Position numbers and translations under genes: made by a program. A DNA stretch of 41,545 nucleotides from JAHEEL01 sp964195515 (GTDB lineage Bacteria > Actinomycetota > Acidimicrobiia > Spongiisociales > UBA5794): assembly GCA_964195515.1 (NCBI GenBank), contig CAXMQO010000061.1, positions 1 to 41,545 on the forward strand, read 5' to 3'. The notes below the pieces were generated by a model that ran no database searches, was not told where the DNA came from, and saw only the letters and a list, made by a program, of their open reading frames with translations. The number at the start of each line of letters is the position of its first letter. The first letter of the stretch is position 1. This document shows positions 31,683-39,259 of this stretch, in pieces.

Positions 31683-32083
31683 TCACCGTCTCCCCGACGG
31701 CGTCCCAGATGGGGAGGCGATCGCTCTTCGCGATCCCGTTTGTCGCGGCCATCACGCTGGCCGCTATCGCACCGTCCGACGGGAGTCCAACGATCTGCGG
31801 ATTCGCCACCTGTACCGGTGTTGCCTGCCCCGGTTGCGGCATGACGAGGGCGGCCGGTCACCTCATCCGGGGAAACCTGACCGAGGCGCTTCGATACCAC
31901 CCGCTCGTGCTGCTCGTGGTTGCCGAACTGCTCGGGGCATGGACGATCTGGGCTGCGCACCAGGCGGGATGGATCCGGTGGCGCCACCGTCGCTGGGTCG
32001 ACGTCGTCATCGGCGGAACGGCAGCACTGTTGATCATCGTTTGGATCGCCAGGTTGATCGCCGGCACGACGCCGCCCGTCTGA
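31679..32083 (+). CDS. DUF2752 membrane protein
   Basis: A 134-residue protein with the DUF2752 signature TGVACPGCGMTRAAGHLIRG (C-P-x-C-G-x-T-R), a Cys pair facing a membrane segment. There are about three hydrophobic spans. Starts at GTG 31679 inside the DUF4190 stop (GTGA), with ATG 31709 as an alternative. DUF4190-DUF2752 neighbours are common in actinobacteria and other phyla, and the role is unknown. It ends 7 bp from the convergent DUF4388 gene. Confidence 0.85.
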   Translation: MITVSPTASQMGRRSLFAIPFVAAITLAAIAPSDGSPTICGFATCTGVACPGCGMTRAAGHLIRGNLTEALRYHPLVLLVVAELLGAWTIWAAHQAGWIRWRHRRWVDVVIGGTAALLIIVWIARLIAGTTPPV

Positions 32084-32090
32084 CGTTCCG

Positions 32091-32807
32091 TCAGGCCGAT
32101 GCGCCGTCCACGTGCACCAGGACGCCCGGAGTCGAACCCGAAGCATGTTCCCTGACGATCAGACCCCGAGCGAAGAGTTCGGCGACGAGACCGGCCGCGG
32201 ACAACTCGAAGAGGTTGAGACGCTCGGCGACTCCTTGAATCGAAGCACCACCGCCGACCGCGGCGAGGATCGTCCAGGTCGCCGCGTCCACAGCAACTTC
32301 TGACACTCCGACTGGAAGTCGAGGGCGGAGGGCAAAACGAATCGAGGTGTCGGGAACGATCTGCACGATCTTCGCCCATTCCGCTCGGCGGGCCGCCGCC
32401 GCGTCGAGAACCTCGTCGGCCTCGAACCGTTGGATCTCCTCCGAGCCGTAGGCCCTCGTCACCACACCTTCGACGAACCAGAATCGTCCGGCGGAGCCGT
32501 GGCCCAGGCGAATGAGCACCTCACTGATCTGCTGGAGGATGAGAGGTCGCGCCGGATCGGGCCATCTCCCACCCGGGTTGCGTCCCCGACGATCTCGTTC
32601 CGGTCGAGTTCCCAATCGGGCGAGCGCAGCGATCGACCCGTGCCCTTCCCTCGTCGTCGCATACGTCAGGCTGCCATCAACGAAGAACACCCGACCGGTC
32701 AACGATCCGCGCTCAACACGGAGCACACCCGTCCGTTCTGCGGTCGCGAGCAGGCGAACGACGTCAGCGAGCGAAAACGAGTCGAGATCACCTTGGAGAA
32801 CGTCCAT
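32091..32807 (-). CDS. DUF4388 (PatA-like N-terminal) domain protein
   Basis: A 238-residue soluble protein. Residues 1-120 carry the DUF4388 pattern MDVLQGDLDSFSLADVVRLL, then RTGVLRVERGSLTGRVFFVDG and ISEVLIRLGHGSAGRFWF. The C-terminal part resembles a winged helix (ATWTILAAVGGGASIQGVAE). In other bacteria this domain occurs in gliding and two-component adaptor proteins. ATG 32807. The region just upstream is a 7-bp repeat array. Confidence 0.8.
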   Translation of the reverse strand: MDVLQGDLDSFSLADVVRLLATAERTGVLRVERGSLTGRVFFVDGSLTYATTREGHGSIAALARLGTRPERDRRGRNPGGRWPDPARPLILQQISEVLIRLGHGSAGRFWFVEGVVTRAYGSEEIQRFEADEVLDAAAARRAEWAKIVQIVPDTSIRFALRPRLPVGVSEVAVDAATWTILAAVGGGASIQGVAERLNLFELSAAGLVAELFARGLIVREHASGSTPGVLVHVDGASA

Positions 32808-32852
32808 GGGTTGCTATCGGCGGAAGGACGGGCTGGCTTGAAGGCAGCAGAC

Positions 32853-32922
32853 AGGCAACAGGCAACAGGCAACAGGCGACAGGCGACAGGCGACAGGCGA
32901 CAGGCGACAGGCGACAGGCGAC
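32853..32922. repeat. Perfect 7-bp tandem array between ppdK and the DUF4388 gene
   Basis: Ten uninterrupted heptamers: AGGCAAC three times then AGGCGAC seven times, differing by one base. It is downstream of the ppdK terminator and 46 bp before the DUF4388 start. Such homogeneous repeats are prone to slippage, so copy number may vary between cells or strains. Confidence 0.92.
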
Positions 32923-32927
32923 AGCGA

Positions 32928-32958
32928 AGCGTCCCCCCGGGAAGACCGGAGGGACGCT
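32928..32958 (-). terminator. Terminator of ppdK
   Basis: In ppdK sense, AGCGTCCCTCCGG pairs with the complementary arm ending GGGACGCT, 13 bp including one G-U with a 5-nt loop, 33 nt after the stop and just beyond the octamer array. Confidence 0.8.
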
Positions 32959-32962
32959 CTAC

Positions 32963-33002
32963 TGATCTACTGGTCCACTGGTCTACTGATCTACTTGTCT
33001 CC
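32963..33002 (-). repeat. GTAGNNNN octamer array at the ppdK stop
   Basis: In gene sense, GTAGATCA, GTAGACCA, GTGGACCA and GTAGATCA follow in tandem from 32994 down to 32963, and a fifth GTAG lies at the terminator edge. The first unit contains the ppdK TAG stop (32993-32991). Confidence 0.85.
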
Positions 33003-35714
33003 CACAATCGCGGCTTGGGCTGCTGCGAGTCTTGCGACCGGGACGCGGAACGGGGAGCAGCTGACGTAGTTCAGCCCGAGTTCGTGGCAGAGTGCGATCG
33101 AGCGTGGCTCACCACCGTGCTCACCGCAGATCCCGGCCTCGATCTCGGGACGGGTCAGCTTCGCTTTCTCGAGGGCGATACCCATCAGCTGTCCAACGCC
33201 GTCACGATCGATCGTGAAGAACGGATTGTCATCCAGGATCCCTTGCGACACGTAGTCGATGAGGAACCCGCCCTCAGCGTCGTCGCGACTGATGCCGTAT
33301 GTCATCTGCGTCAGATCGTTCGTACCGAACGAGATGAACTCTGCGTACTCGGCGATCTGATCGGCCGTGAGCGCCGCGCGGGGGATCTCGATCATCGTGC
33401 CGAACTTGTAGTCGATCTCGATGCCCTGCTCGGCCATGACTTCCTTCGCCTCATTCTCGAGGACGGTCCGCTGGCGCTCTAGTTCGTTCACGTGGCTGGT
33501 CAACGGGATCATGATCTCGGGGTGCACGTCGATGCCCTCGCGGGTTACCTGGCATGCTGCCTCGAAGATCGCCCGAACCTGCATTCGCGTCATCTCAGGA
33601 CGCAGGATGCCCAGACGCACGCCACGCAGGCCCAGCATCGGGTTCTGTTCCCGCAGGGCTTCGACCCGATCGAGCATCTCCGACTTCTCGGCGATCTCGA
33701 TGTTGAGAGCGTCCAACTCCCCGGAGTCCGTCGTCTTGCCCAGTCTGATCCTGAGGTCCGCGATCTCCATGATGATCTCATCCCATCCGGGGAGGAACTC
33801 GTGGAGCGGCGGATCGATGAGCCGAATGACGACCGGGTAACCGTCCATCGCTCGGAACAGCCCTGCGAAGTCCTCGCGCTGGTACGGGAGCAAGGAGAAC
33901 GTCAATTCCTCTCGCTCTTCCTGCGTGTCGGCCAAGATCATGCGCTGGACGACCGGGAGCCGCTCAGGCTCGAAGAACATGTGCTCCGTGCGGCAGAGAC
34001 CGATACCCCTGGCACCGTATTCCCTGGCACGCACGGCATCCGACGGATAGTCGGCATTGGCCCACACGTCGAGGACACGACGGTCGTCTGCCCAACCAAG
34101 GAGCTTCGTGAGCCACGGATCGTCGATGTCGGGGACCTTCGTCTCGACCTTGCCGATGAATACTTGACCGGTGGTCCCGTCGACCGAGAGCCAATCGCCC
34201 TCATTGACGACGATGTCGCCGACGCTCATCGTCCGCGCCTGAAGATCGATGTCGAGCTCAGACGCACCGACAACCGCCGGCTTCCCGAACTGGCGAGCGA
34301 CGAGCGCGGCGTGGCTCGTCCTACCGCCCCTCGTGGTGACGATGCCGTTGGCGGCGAGCATGCCATGCACGTCGTCCGGCTTGGTCTCGGGTCGACCGAG
34401 AATCACTTCTTTGCCATCCTTCGCCCACTGCTCGGCCAGGTCCGGATCGAACGCAACCATGCCCACGGCGGCGCCGGGTGAGACATTGAGACCGAGAGCG
34501 ATCTGCTGATTGCCTGCTATCGCCGCTGCCTTCGCTTCAGTGTTGAACTGCGGGTGTAGGAAGAAGTCGACATGATCAGGGCTGACGCGCATGAGCGCCT
34601 CGTCCGTGCTGATCAAACCCTCTTCGACCATGTCGACGGCGATGCGAACGGCGGCCTGTGCGGTGCGCTTCCCATCGCGGGTCTGAAGGAGCCAGAGCTT
34701 GCCCTTCTCAATGGTGAACTCCATGTCCTGCATGTTGCGATAGTGGAGTTCGAGTTTCTTCGAGAAGGCATCGAACTCCGTGTACGCCTCGGGGAGATCT
34801 CCGGCAAGTTCGGCGATCGGTTTGGTGATCCGTATCCCGGCCACGACGTCCTCGCCCTGCGCGTTGATCAGGTAGTCGCCCTCGAGATTCGACTCACCGG
34901 TCGTGGCGTTGCGAGACATCGCTACGCCGGTCCCGGATCCCTGTCCCATATTGCCGAACACCATCGCCTGAACGTTGACGGCGGTTCCAAGATCGTGCGC
35001 AATCCCTGCAGCGTCGCGATACGCGAACGCACGCTTCGAATTCCACGACTTGAAGACAGCCTCCACAGCCATCATCAACTGGTCGTTGGGATCCTGGGGA
35101 AAGTCCAGCCCCGTATCGCTCTTGACGATCTCCTTGAAGCGTTCCAGTACGGACGAGAGAGACGCGACGTCGAGGTCGGAGTCACTTTCGACGCCGGCGT
35201 TCGCGCGGGCCTCACTGAGGACCTCTTCGAAGCGATGGTCGTCAACGCCCATCACAACGCTGCCATACATCTGTACGAGGCGGCGGTAGGAGTCGTAGAC
35301 GAAGCGCTCGTCTCCGAAGGCCTCAATCATGCCCTCGAGCACGGCGTCGTTGATGCCGATGTTGAGGACGGTATCCATCATCCCCGGCATCGAGAACTTA
35401 GCGCCGGAACGGCAAGAGACGAGGAGCGGCGAATCGGCCGAACCGAATCGCTTGCCAAGGGTTGCCTCGGTCGCCGCCAGTGCAGCGTCGAGTTGGCCGG
35501 TGAGTCCTTCCGGGAACTGCTCATCGTTGGCGAGGTAGGCGTTACATGCCCGTGTCGTGATGGTGAAGCCCGGAGGCACCGGCACACCAATCCTCGACAT
35601 GTCACCCAGGTTCGCGCCCTTACCGCCGAGCAGTCCTCGAACTTGATCCCAATCGTTGTCGAGGGCCGCTTCAGCCTCATCGACCTCGTCGAACCGATAA
35701 ACCCACTTGTCCAT
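32991..35714 (-). CDS. ppdK: Pyruvate, phosphate dikinase
   Basis: Interconverts pyruvate, ATP and Pi with phosphoenolpyruvate, AMP and PPi (907 residues, usual length). The N-terminal ATP-grasp domain has GLLGGKGANLGDMSRIGVPV and AKFSMPGMMDTVLNIG. The central phosphohistidine domain has TRGGRTSHAALVARQFGKPA. The C-terminal PEP/pyruvate barrel has the conserved Cys in GICGEHGGEP. ATG 35714 has GGAG 8 nt upstream. A longer in-frame start at 35825 lacks family similarity. Shares a palindromic promoter region with divergent capA. PEP made here can feed AroF. Confidence 0.97.
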   Translation of the reverse strand: MDKWVYRFDEVDEAEAALDNDWDQVRGLLGGKGANLGDMSRIGVPVPPGFTITTRACNAYLANDEQFPEGLTGQLDAALAATEATLGKRFGSADSPLLVSCRSGAKFSMPGMMDTVLNIGINDAVLEGMIEAFGDERFVYDSYRRLVQMYGSVVMGVDDHRFEEVLSEARANAGVESDSDLDVASLSSVLERFKEIVKSDTGLDFPQDPNDQLMMAVEAVFKSWNSKRAFAYRDAAGIAHDLGTAVNVQAMVFGNMGQGSGTGVAMSRNATTGESNLEGDYLINAQGEDVVAGIRITKPIAELAGDLPEAYTEFDAFSKKLELHYRNMQDMEFTIEKGKLWLLQTRDGKRTAQAAVRIAVDMVEEGLISTDEALMRVSPDHVDFFLHPQFNTEAKAAAIAGNQQIALGLNVSPGAAVGMVAFDPDLAEQWAKDGKEVILGRPETKPDDVHGMLAANGIVTTRGGRTSHAALVARQFGKPAVVGASELDIDLQARTMSVGDIVVNEGDWLSVDGTTGQVFIGKVETKVPDIDDPWLTKLLGWADDRRVLDVWANADYPSDAVRAREYGARGIGLCRTEHMFFEPERLPVVQRMILADTQEEREELTFSLLPYQREDFAGLFRAMDGYPVVIRLIDPPLHEFLPGWDEIIMEIADLRIRLGKTTDSGELDALNIEIAEKSEMLDRVEALREQNPMLGLRGVRLGILRPEMTRMQVRAIFEAACQVTREGIDVHPEIMIPLTSHVNELERQRTVLENEAKEVMAEQGIEIDYKFGTMIEIPRAALTADQIAEYAEFISFGTNDLTQMTYGISRDDAEGGFLIDYVSQGILDDNPFFTIDRDGVGQLMGIALEKAKLTRPEIEAGICGEHGGEPRSIALCHELGLNYVSCSPFRVPVARLAAAQAAIVGDK

Positions 35715-35800
35715 TGTGTGCTCCTTCTCTGCATCCACTGACAACGTCGCGGTGTCCCCCGGCCGCGCGAATGCGCTTGAACGACCGTGTTTCGAGACCT

Positions 35801-35814
35801 GAACGGTACCGTTC
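35801..35814. promoter_or_regulatory. Palindromic bidirectional -10 between ppdK and capA
   Basis: GAACGGTACCGTTC is a perfect 14-bp palindrome. It supplies TACCGT on the + strand (35807-35812), 7 nt before the capA ATG, and TACCGT on the - strand (35808-35803), facing ppdK. Symmetric -10 elements are known to fire divergently, and an operator is the alternative. Confidence 0.55.
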
Positions 35815-35819
35815 TCTCG

Positions 35820-36944
35820 ATGCATTGGATTCAGTTCCTTCGCGTATTTGGCTGGATGGCGTTCGCGATGCTTGTCGGTGCTTGTACGACAGACACCTCG
35901 GCATCACCGGCGCCGCCGGCAACCTTCACACCCATCGTCGCGATCACCACGACGACCAATGCAGCTACCCCACCGCCCACGTCCACCGCGGTCACGGCCC
36001 CTGAACCGGTGATGACGACCACTACGACGGCTATTCAGATCGCCGAACCGAAGCAGCGCCTGGTGATCAACGGAACCGGTGACGTGAACCTCGATCCCAC
36101 GTTCGTCCGGTCGTTCCCCTCCACCGGCTACGAGTATGCCTGGTCCGGACTTGACGATCTCTTCAACCAGGACGACCTCACCGTGGTCAATCTCGAGTGC
36201 TCGGCGTCGGACCTCGGCACGCCCTGGAACAAACCGTGGACCTTCCGCTGCGATCCCGAAGCGCTCCCGTCGATGGCGGCGGCCGGTGTGGACGTTGCCA
36301 ACCTGGCGAACAACCACGCCATCGACTACGGATTCGACGCGATGATCGACGCCCGCAGCAACCTGGAGAAATCCGGTATCGATCCCGTCGGAGCCGGCGC
36401 GAATTCCGCCGAAGCCTACGCGCCGGTTCTCCTCGAACGGAACGGTTGGACGATCGCGATCCTGGGCGGTGGTGGCGTTCACCCCGAGACGGGATCCTGG
36501 CTCGCCTCCGAAGATCGACCCGGCATGACCGACGGCGACTCCGCGGAAGCGATGACCGAAGCGATCAGAGCGGCCGACGAGATCGCAGACGTCGTGCTCG
36601 TGACAATCCACTGGGGTGAACAGGACACGACGACCGCCCGCCCATTCGAGATTCGGCTAGCTGAGGCGTTCATCGACGCCGGCGCCGACGGCGTCTTCGG
36701 ACACCATCAGCACGTTCTTCAGCCCCTCGGTTGGTACTCGGGCAAACCCATCGCTTGGGGCCTCGGGAACTTCGTCTGGCAGGCCGGTTCAGCGCAAGCC
36801 CGCAGGACCGCCGTGGCCCAGTTCGTATTCGAACCCGACGGCCGCATCGGCGCATGCCTCATCCCGGTCGTAATCGAGGCCACTGGACATCCGGTACTCC
36901 AGTCCGACTATGAAGGACCGTGTGTCCCGGAGGGGCCGGAGTAG
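35820..36944 (+). CDS. CapA-family lipoprotein (metallophosphatase fold)
   Basis: A 374-residue secreted lipoprotein: signal MHWIQFLRVFGWMAFAM, lipobox LVGAC (Cys21), and a Pro/Thr/Ala linker to about residue 80. The PGA_cap (CapA) domain follows: INGTGDVNLDP, VVNLECSASD, VANLANNHAIDYG, VTIHWGEQ, GVFGHHQHVLQP and IAWGLGNFVWQ. These show the metal-binding Asp/Asn/His set of the calcineurin-like fold. CapA proteins are needed for poly-gamma-glutamate or related wall polymers, but no capB/capC is nearby. ATG 35820 is leaderless behind TACCGT. Stop in a GTAG octamer array. Confidence 0.9.
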   Translation: MHWIQFLRVFGWMAFAMLVGACTTDTSASPAPPATFTPIVAITTTTNAATPPPTSTAVTAPEPVMTTTTTAIQIAEPKQRLVINGTGDVNLDPTFVRSFPSTGYEYAWSGLDDLFNQDDLTVVNLECSASDLGTPWNKPWTFRCDPEALPSMAAAGVDVANLANNHAIDYGFDAMIDARSNLEKSGIDPVGAGANSAEAYAPVLLERNGWTIAILGGGGVHPETGSWLASEDRPGMTDGDSAEAMTEAIRAADEIADVVLVTIHWGEQDTTTARPFEIRLAEAFIDAGADGVFGHHQHVLQPLGWYSGKPIAWGLGNFVWQAGSAQARRTAVAQFVFEPDGRIGACLIPVVIEATGHPVLQSDYEGPCVPEGPE

Positions 36945-36964
36945 CGGCGTAGCCGAGTAGATCC
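36941..36964 (+). repeat. GTAGNNNN octamer array at the capA stop
   Basis: GTAGCGGC (36941, contains the TAG stop), GTAGCCGA (36949) and GTAGATCC (36957) in gene sense. Confidence 0.8.
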
Positions 36965-37046
36965 GTCGACAGAACACACCGGCTGCCGGCATCCGACGCA
37001 ACTACTCGTCGGGACACGTCGGAAAGCGGGCATCTACAATCGGCTC

Positions 37047-37802
37047 ATGGGTGCGGTCATCGCTGTTGCGAATCAGAAGGGCGGGGTGGCCAAGACCACC
37101 ACCGTGCACACACTCGCGGCGGCCCTCGTCGAGTACGGCAAACGCGTTCTCATGATCGATCTCGACCCGCAGGCGTGCCTCACGTTTGAGAACGGCATCA
37201 ATCCCGACGATCTCGAAGTGACCGTGCACGATGTGATGCTGGGTCGGGTCAAGATCGCAGACACCGTCGTCGATGCGAACGGCATCGACCTGGTCCCGTC
37301 GTCAATCGACCTTGCCGGTTCGGAGATCCACCTGCTCACCAAGACCGGCAGGGAGTTCGTACTCGGTCGTGCCCTCAAGCCGGTGAACGACGGCTACGAC
37401 TACACGTTCATCGACTGCGCCCCTTCCCTGGGAATCCTCACGCTCAACGCCCTCACCGCCGCGTCACACGTCCTCATCCCGTTCCAGGCCGAGACACTCT
37501 CGCACCGGGCCGTCGGCCAACTCCTCGAGACGATCGAAGACGTCAGGGCCTACACGAACGAGAACCTCGGAATACTCGGTGCTGTGGCAACGATGTTCGA
37601 CGCCAGGACCAACCTCGGGAGACGAACCCTCGTCGAGGTTTCGGAGATGCACAATATCGAAGTGCTCCCTCCACCGATTCCCCGCTCCGTCAAGGTCGCT
37701 GAAGCACCCGAGCGGGGAAGGTCGGTCCTCGCCCATGCGCATCGCTCCAAGAGCGCGGAGGCATACCGACAACTCGCCGAAGAGATCGAGAGACGGATAT
37801 GA
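37047..37802 (+). CDS. ParA-family ATPase
   Basis: A 251-residue MinD/ParA ATPase with deviant Walker A NQKGGVAKTTTVH (residues 9-21, Ala where Gly is most common), Walker A' LMIDLDPQACLT and switch II FIDCAPSLGILTLNAL. TACAAT lies 6 nt before ATG 37047, a clear leaderless start. It is followed by an overlapping zinc-ribbon gene and not by parB, so it is probably an orphan ParA positioning some cargo rather than the chromosomal parAB pair. Confidence 0.9.
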   Translation: MGAVIAVANQKGGVAKTTTVHTLAAALVEYGKRVLMIDLDPQACLTFENGINPDDLEVTVHDVMLGRVKIADTVVDANGIDLVPSSIDLAGSEIHLLTKTGREFVLGRALKPVNDGYDYTFIDCAPSLGILTLNALTAASHVLIPFQAETLSHRAVGQLLETIEDVRAYTNENLGILGAVATMFDARTNLGRRTLVEVSEMHNIEVLPPPIPRSVKVAEAPERGRSVLAHAHRSKSAEAYRQLAEEIERRI

Positions 37803-38125
37803 CCGGTCGCTCCGACCCACAAGGCAAGAGGGCCCTCTTCGAGGCGCCACCGACCCAACTCGACGACCCGCTTGAAGATGACGCGCTCCGAGAACCGGAG
37901 AAGCGGGAGGGTCAGGCAGCGCTCTTCTCCACCGGCGAGCACCAGCACGGGACCGGGGTCATCGATTGTTCCTTCTGCGGCACGAAGACCCGCGCTTCGC
38001 ACATCGACATCAGTGTGAGGATCGCGATGATCTCGATCTGGATCCCGGGCAGGCAGTACAGCCGCTGGATGCAATGCCCGAATTGCCAGCGCCGTTCGTG
38101 GTGCCGCGTCAACTGGCTCGGCTAG
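37799..38125 (+). CDS. Zinc-ribbon protein coupled to ParA
   Basis: A 108-residue protein. The first 50 residues are polar and acidic (low complexity, probably disordered). The C-terminal half contains VIDCSFCGTKTRAS and MQCPNCQRRSWCRV, two C-x2-C pairs forming a probable zinc ribbon, with an intervening hydrophobic ISVRIAMISIWIP. ATG 37799 overlaps the ParA stop by 4 bases. The acidic tail plus zinc module next to an orphan ParA suggests a partner or adaptor. Not otherwise recognised. Confidence 0.75.
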   Translation: MTGRSDPQGKRALFEAPPTQLDDPLEDDALREPEKREGQAALFSTGEHQHGTGVIDCSFCGTKTRASHIDISVRIAMISIWIPGRQYSRWMQCPNCQRRSWCRVNWLG

Positions 38126-38171
38126 GAGCACACACCTCAAGACGCCGTCGAACAGTCCGAATTTGTGGTGC

Positions 38172-38543
38172 CTAATGGCCGAGGAATCGCTCCCGATCGA
38201 CCACGAATCTGATGTGGTCCCCGCTCGCCACCACTCGGTCCCCTTCGCGAACCGTGAGCCGGAACGACACCGCGCGCCCGTCGATCCCCACGACCTCTGC
38301 GGTCGCAACGACAGCAACGCCCACGAGTGACGCAGCGAGGTGATCGACGGCGATTCGGGTTCCCACGGAGGTGGCGCCCTCATCGAGCGTGCCGGCGAGC
38401 GCGGCAACCGCTGCTTGTTCCATCAGAGCAACGATCCGCGGTGTTCCCAAGACGGGCACATCCCCGCTCCCAAGGGCGATGGCGGTGTCGGACTCACCAA
38501 CGACGAGACGAACGGTTGCGCTGGTGCCGACTTCGATCTGCAT
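38172..38543 (-). CDS. Hotdog-fold thioesterase (FlK-like)
   Basis: A 123-residue protein resembling fluoroacetyl-CoA thioesterase-type hotdog proteins: VLGTPRIVALMEQAAVAAL (contains the Glu of the helix), GTRIAVDHLAASLVG (conserved His) and the C-terminal HIRFVVDRERF. It probably hydrolyses a small acyl-CoA and need not act on fluoroacetate. ATG 38543. Divergent from the enoyl-CoA hydratase-like gene, which fits acyl-CoA metabolism. Confidence 0.85.
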   Translation of the reverse strand: MQIEVGTSATVRLVVGESDTAIALGSGDVPVLGTPRIVALMEQAAVAALAGTLDEGATSVGTRIAVDHLAASLVGVAVVATAEVVGIDGRAVSFRLTVREGDRVVASGDHIRFVVDRERFLGH

Positions 38544-38590
38544 ATGCGCCAGACTGTACCCGGTCCGAGAGTGTCCGGATAGATGAGAGG

Positions 38591-39259
38591 ATGGCGTGCC
38601 GGATGATCGTGCTCGAGCAACGGGGATCGGTGTCTATCGCCACCCTTGACCGGGATGAGAACGTCATCGATCCGCCGTTCGTCGAACGATTCGGCGCCGT
38701 TCTCGACGAGGTCTCGGCAATATCCGGTCCTCGAACGTTGGTCACCACCGGGTCCGGCCGCTTCTTCTCGACCGGTCTCTCGCTCGGCTACCTGGAAGCC
38801 CTCGACACGAATGCCTTGCAGCCGTTCCTTTCGACGGTTGACCATCTCCTTGCCCGCCTTGTCTCTGCTCCCTTCGTTACCGTCGCTGCGATCAATGGAC
38901 ACTGCGTCGCGGCAGGGGCGTTGCTCGCACTCGCTCATGACTATCGCGTCATGCGGGCCGATCGCGGCTTCTTCGCACTGCCCTCGGTCGACGTCGGCAT
39001 CCCATTCACTCGCGGGATGACGGCGCTGATCGCCCGAAAGGTGCCACCGCCCTGGTCGGATGATCTCGCGATTTCCGGTGACCGTTTCGGCGGCCGAGAA
39101 GCTTCCAGCCGCCACGTCGTACATCGGGCCGTACCCGAGGATGCGGTGGTTCCGATGTCGGTCGAGATCGCGGAACGGCACGCTGGAAAGGACGCCGCAA
39201 CGCTCGGTACGATCAAGGAGCGCCTCTACCACGACGTTCTTGCGGCGCTCGATTCGTGA
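38591..39259 (+). CDS. Enoyl-CoA hydratase/isomerase family protein
   Basis: A 222-residue crotonase-fold protein, shorter than most. Oxyanion-hole residues come from GSGRFFSTGLSLGYLEAL and INGHCVAAGALLALAHDYRVM. DRGFFALPSVDVGIPFTRGM aligns with the isomerase-like pattern LPEVDxGLPF, but the usual Glu is Ser here, so catalysis may differ or be lost. ATG 38591 is used, and ATG 38603 is an alternative. The stop overlaps the GTG of the next gene (GTGA). Confidence 0.85.
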   Translation: MACRMIVLEQRGSVSIATLDRDENVIDPPFVERFGAVLDEVSAISGPRTLVTTGSGRFFSTGLSLGYLEALDTNALQPFLSTVDHLLARLVSAPFVTVAAINGHCVAAGALLALAHDYRVMRADRGFFALPSVDVGIPFTRGMTALIARKVPPPWSDDLAISGDRFGGREASSRHVVHRAVPEDAVVPMSVEIAERHAGKDAATLGTIKERLYHDVLAALDS

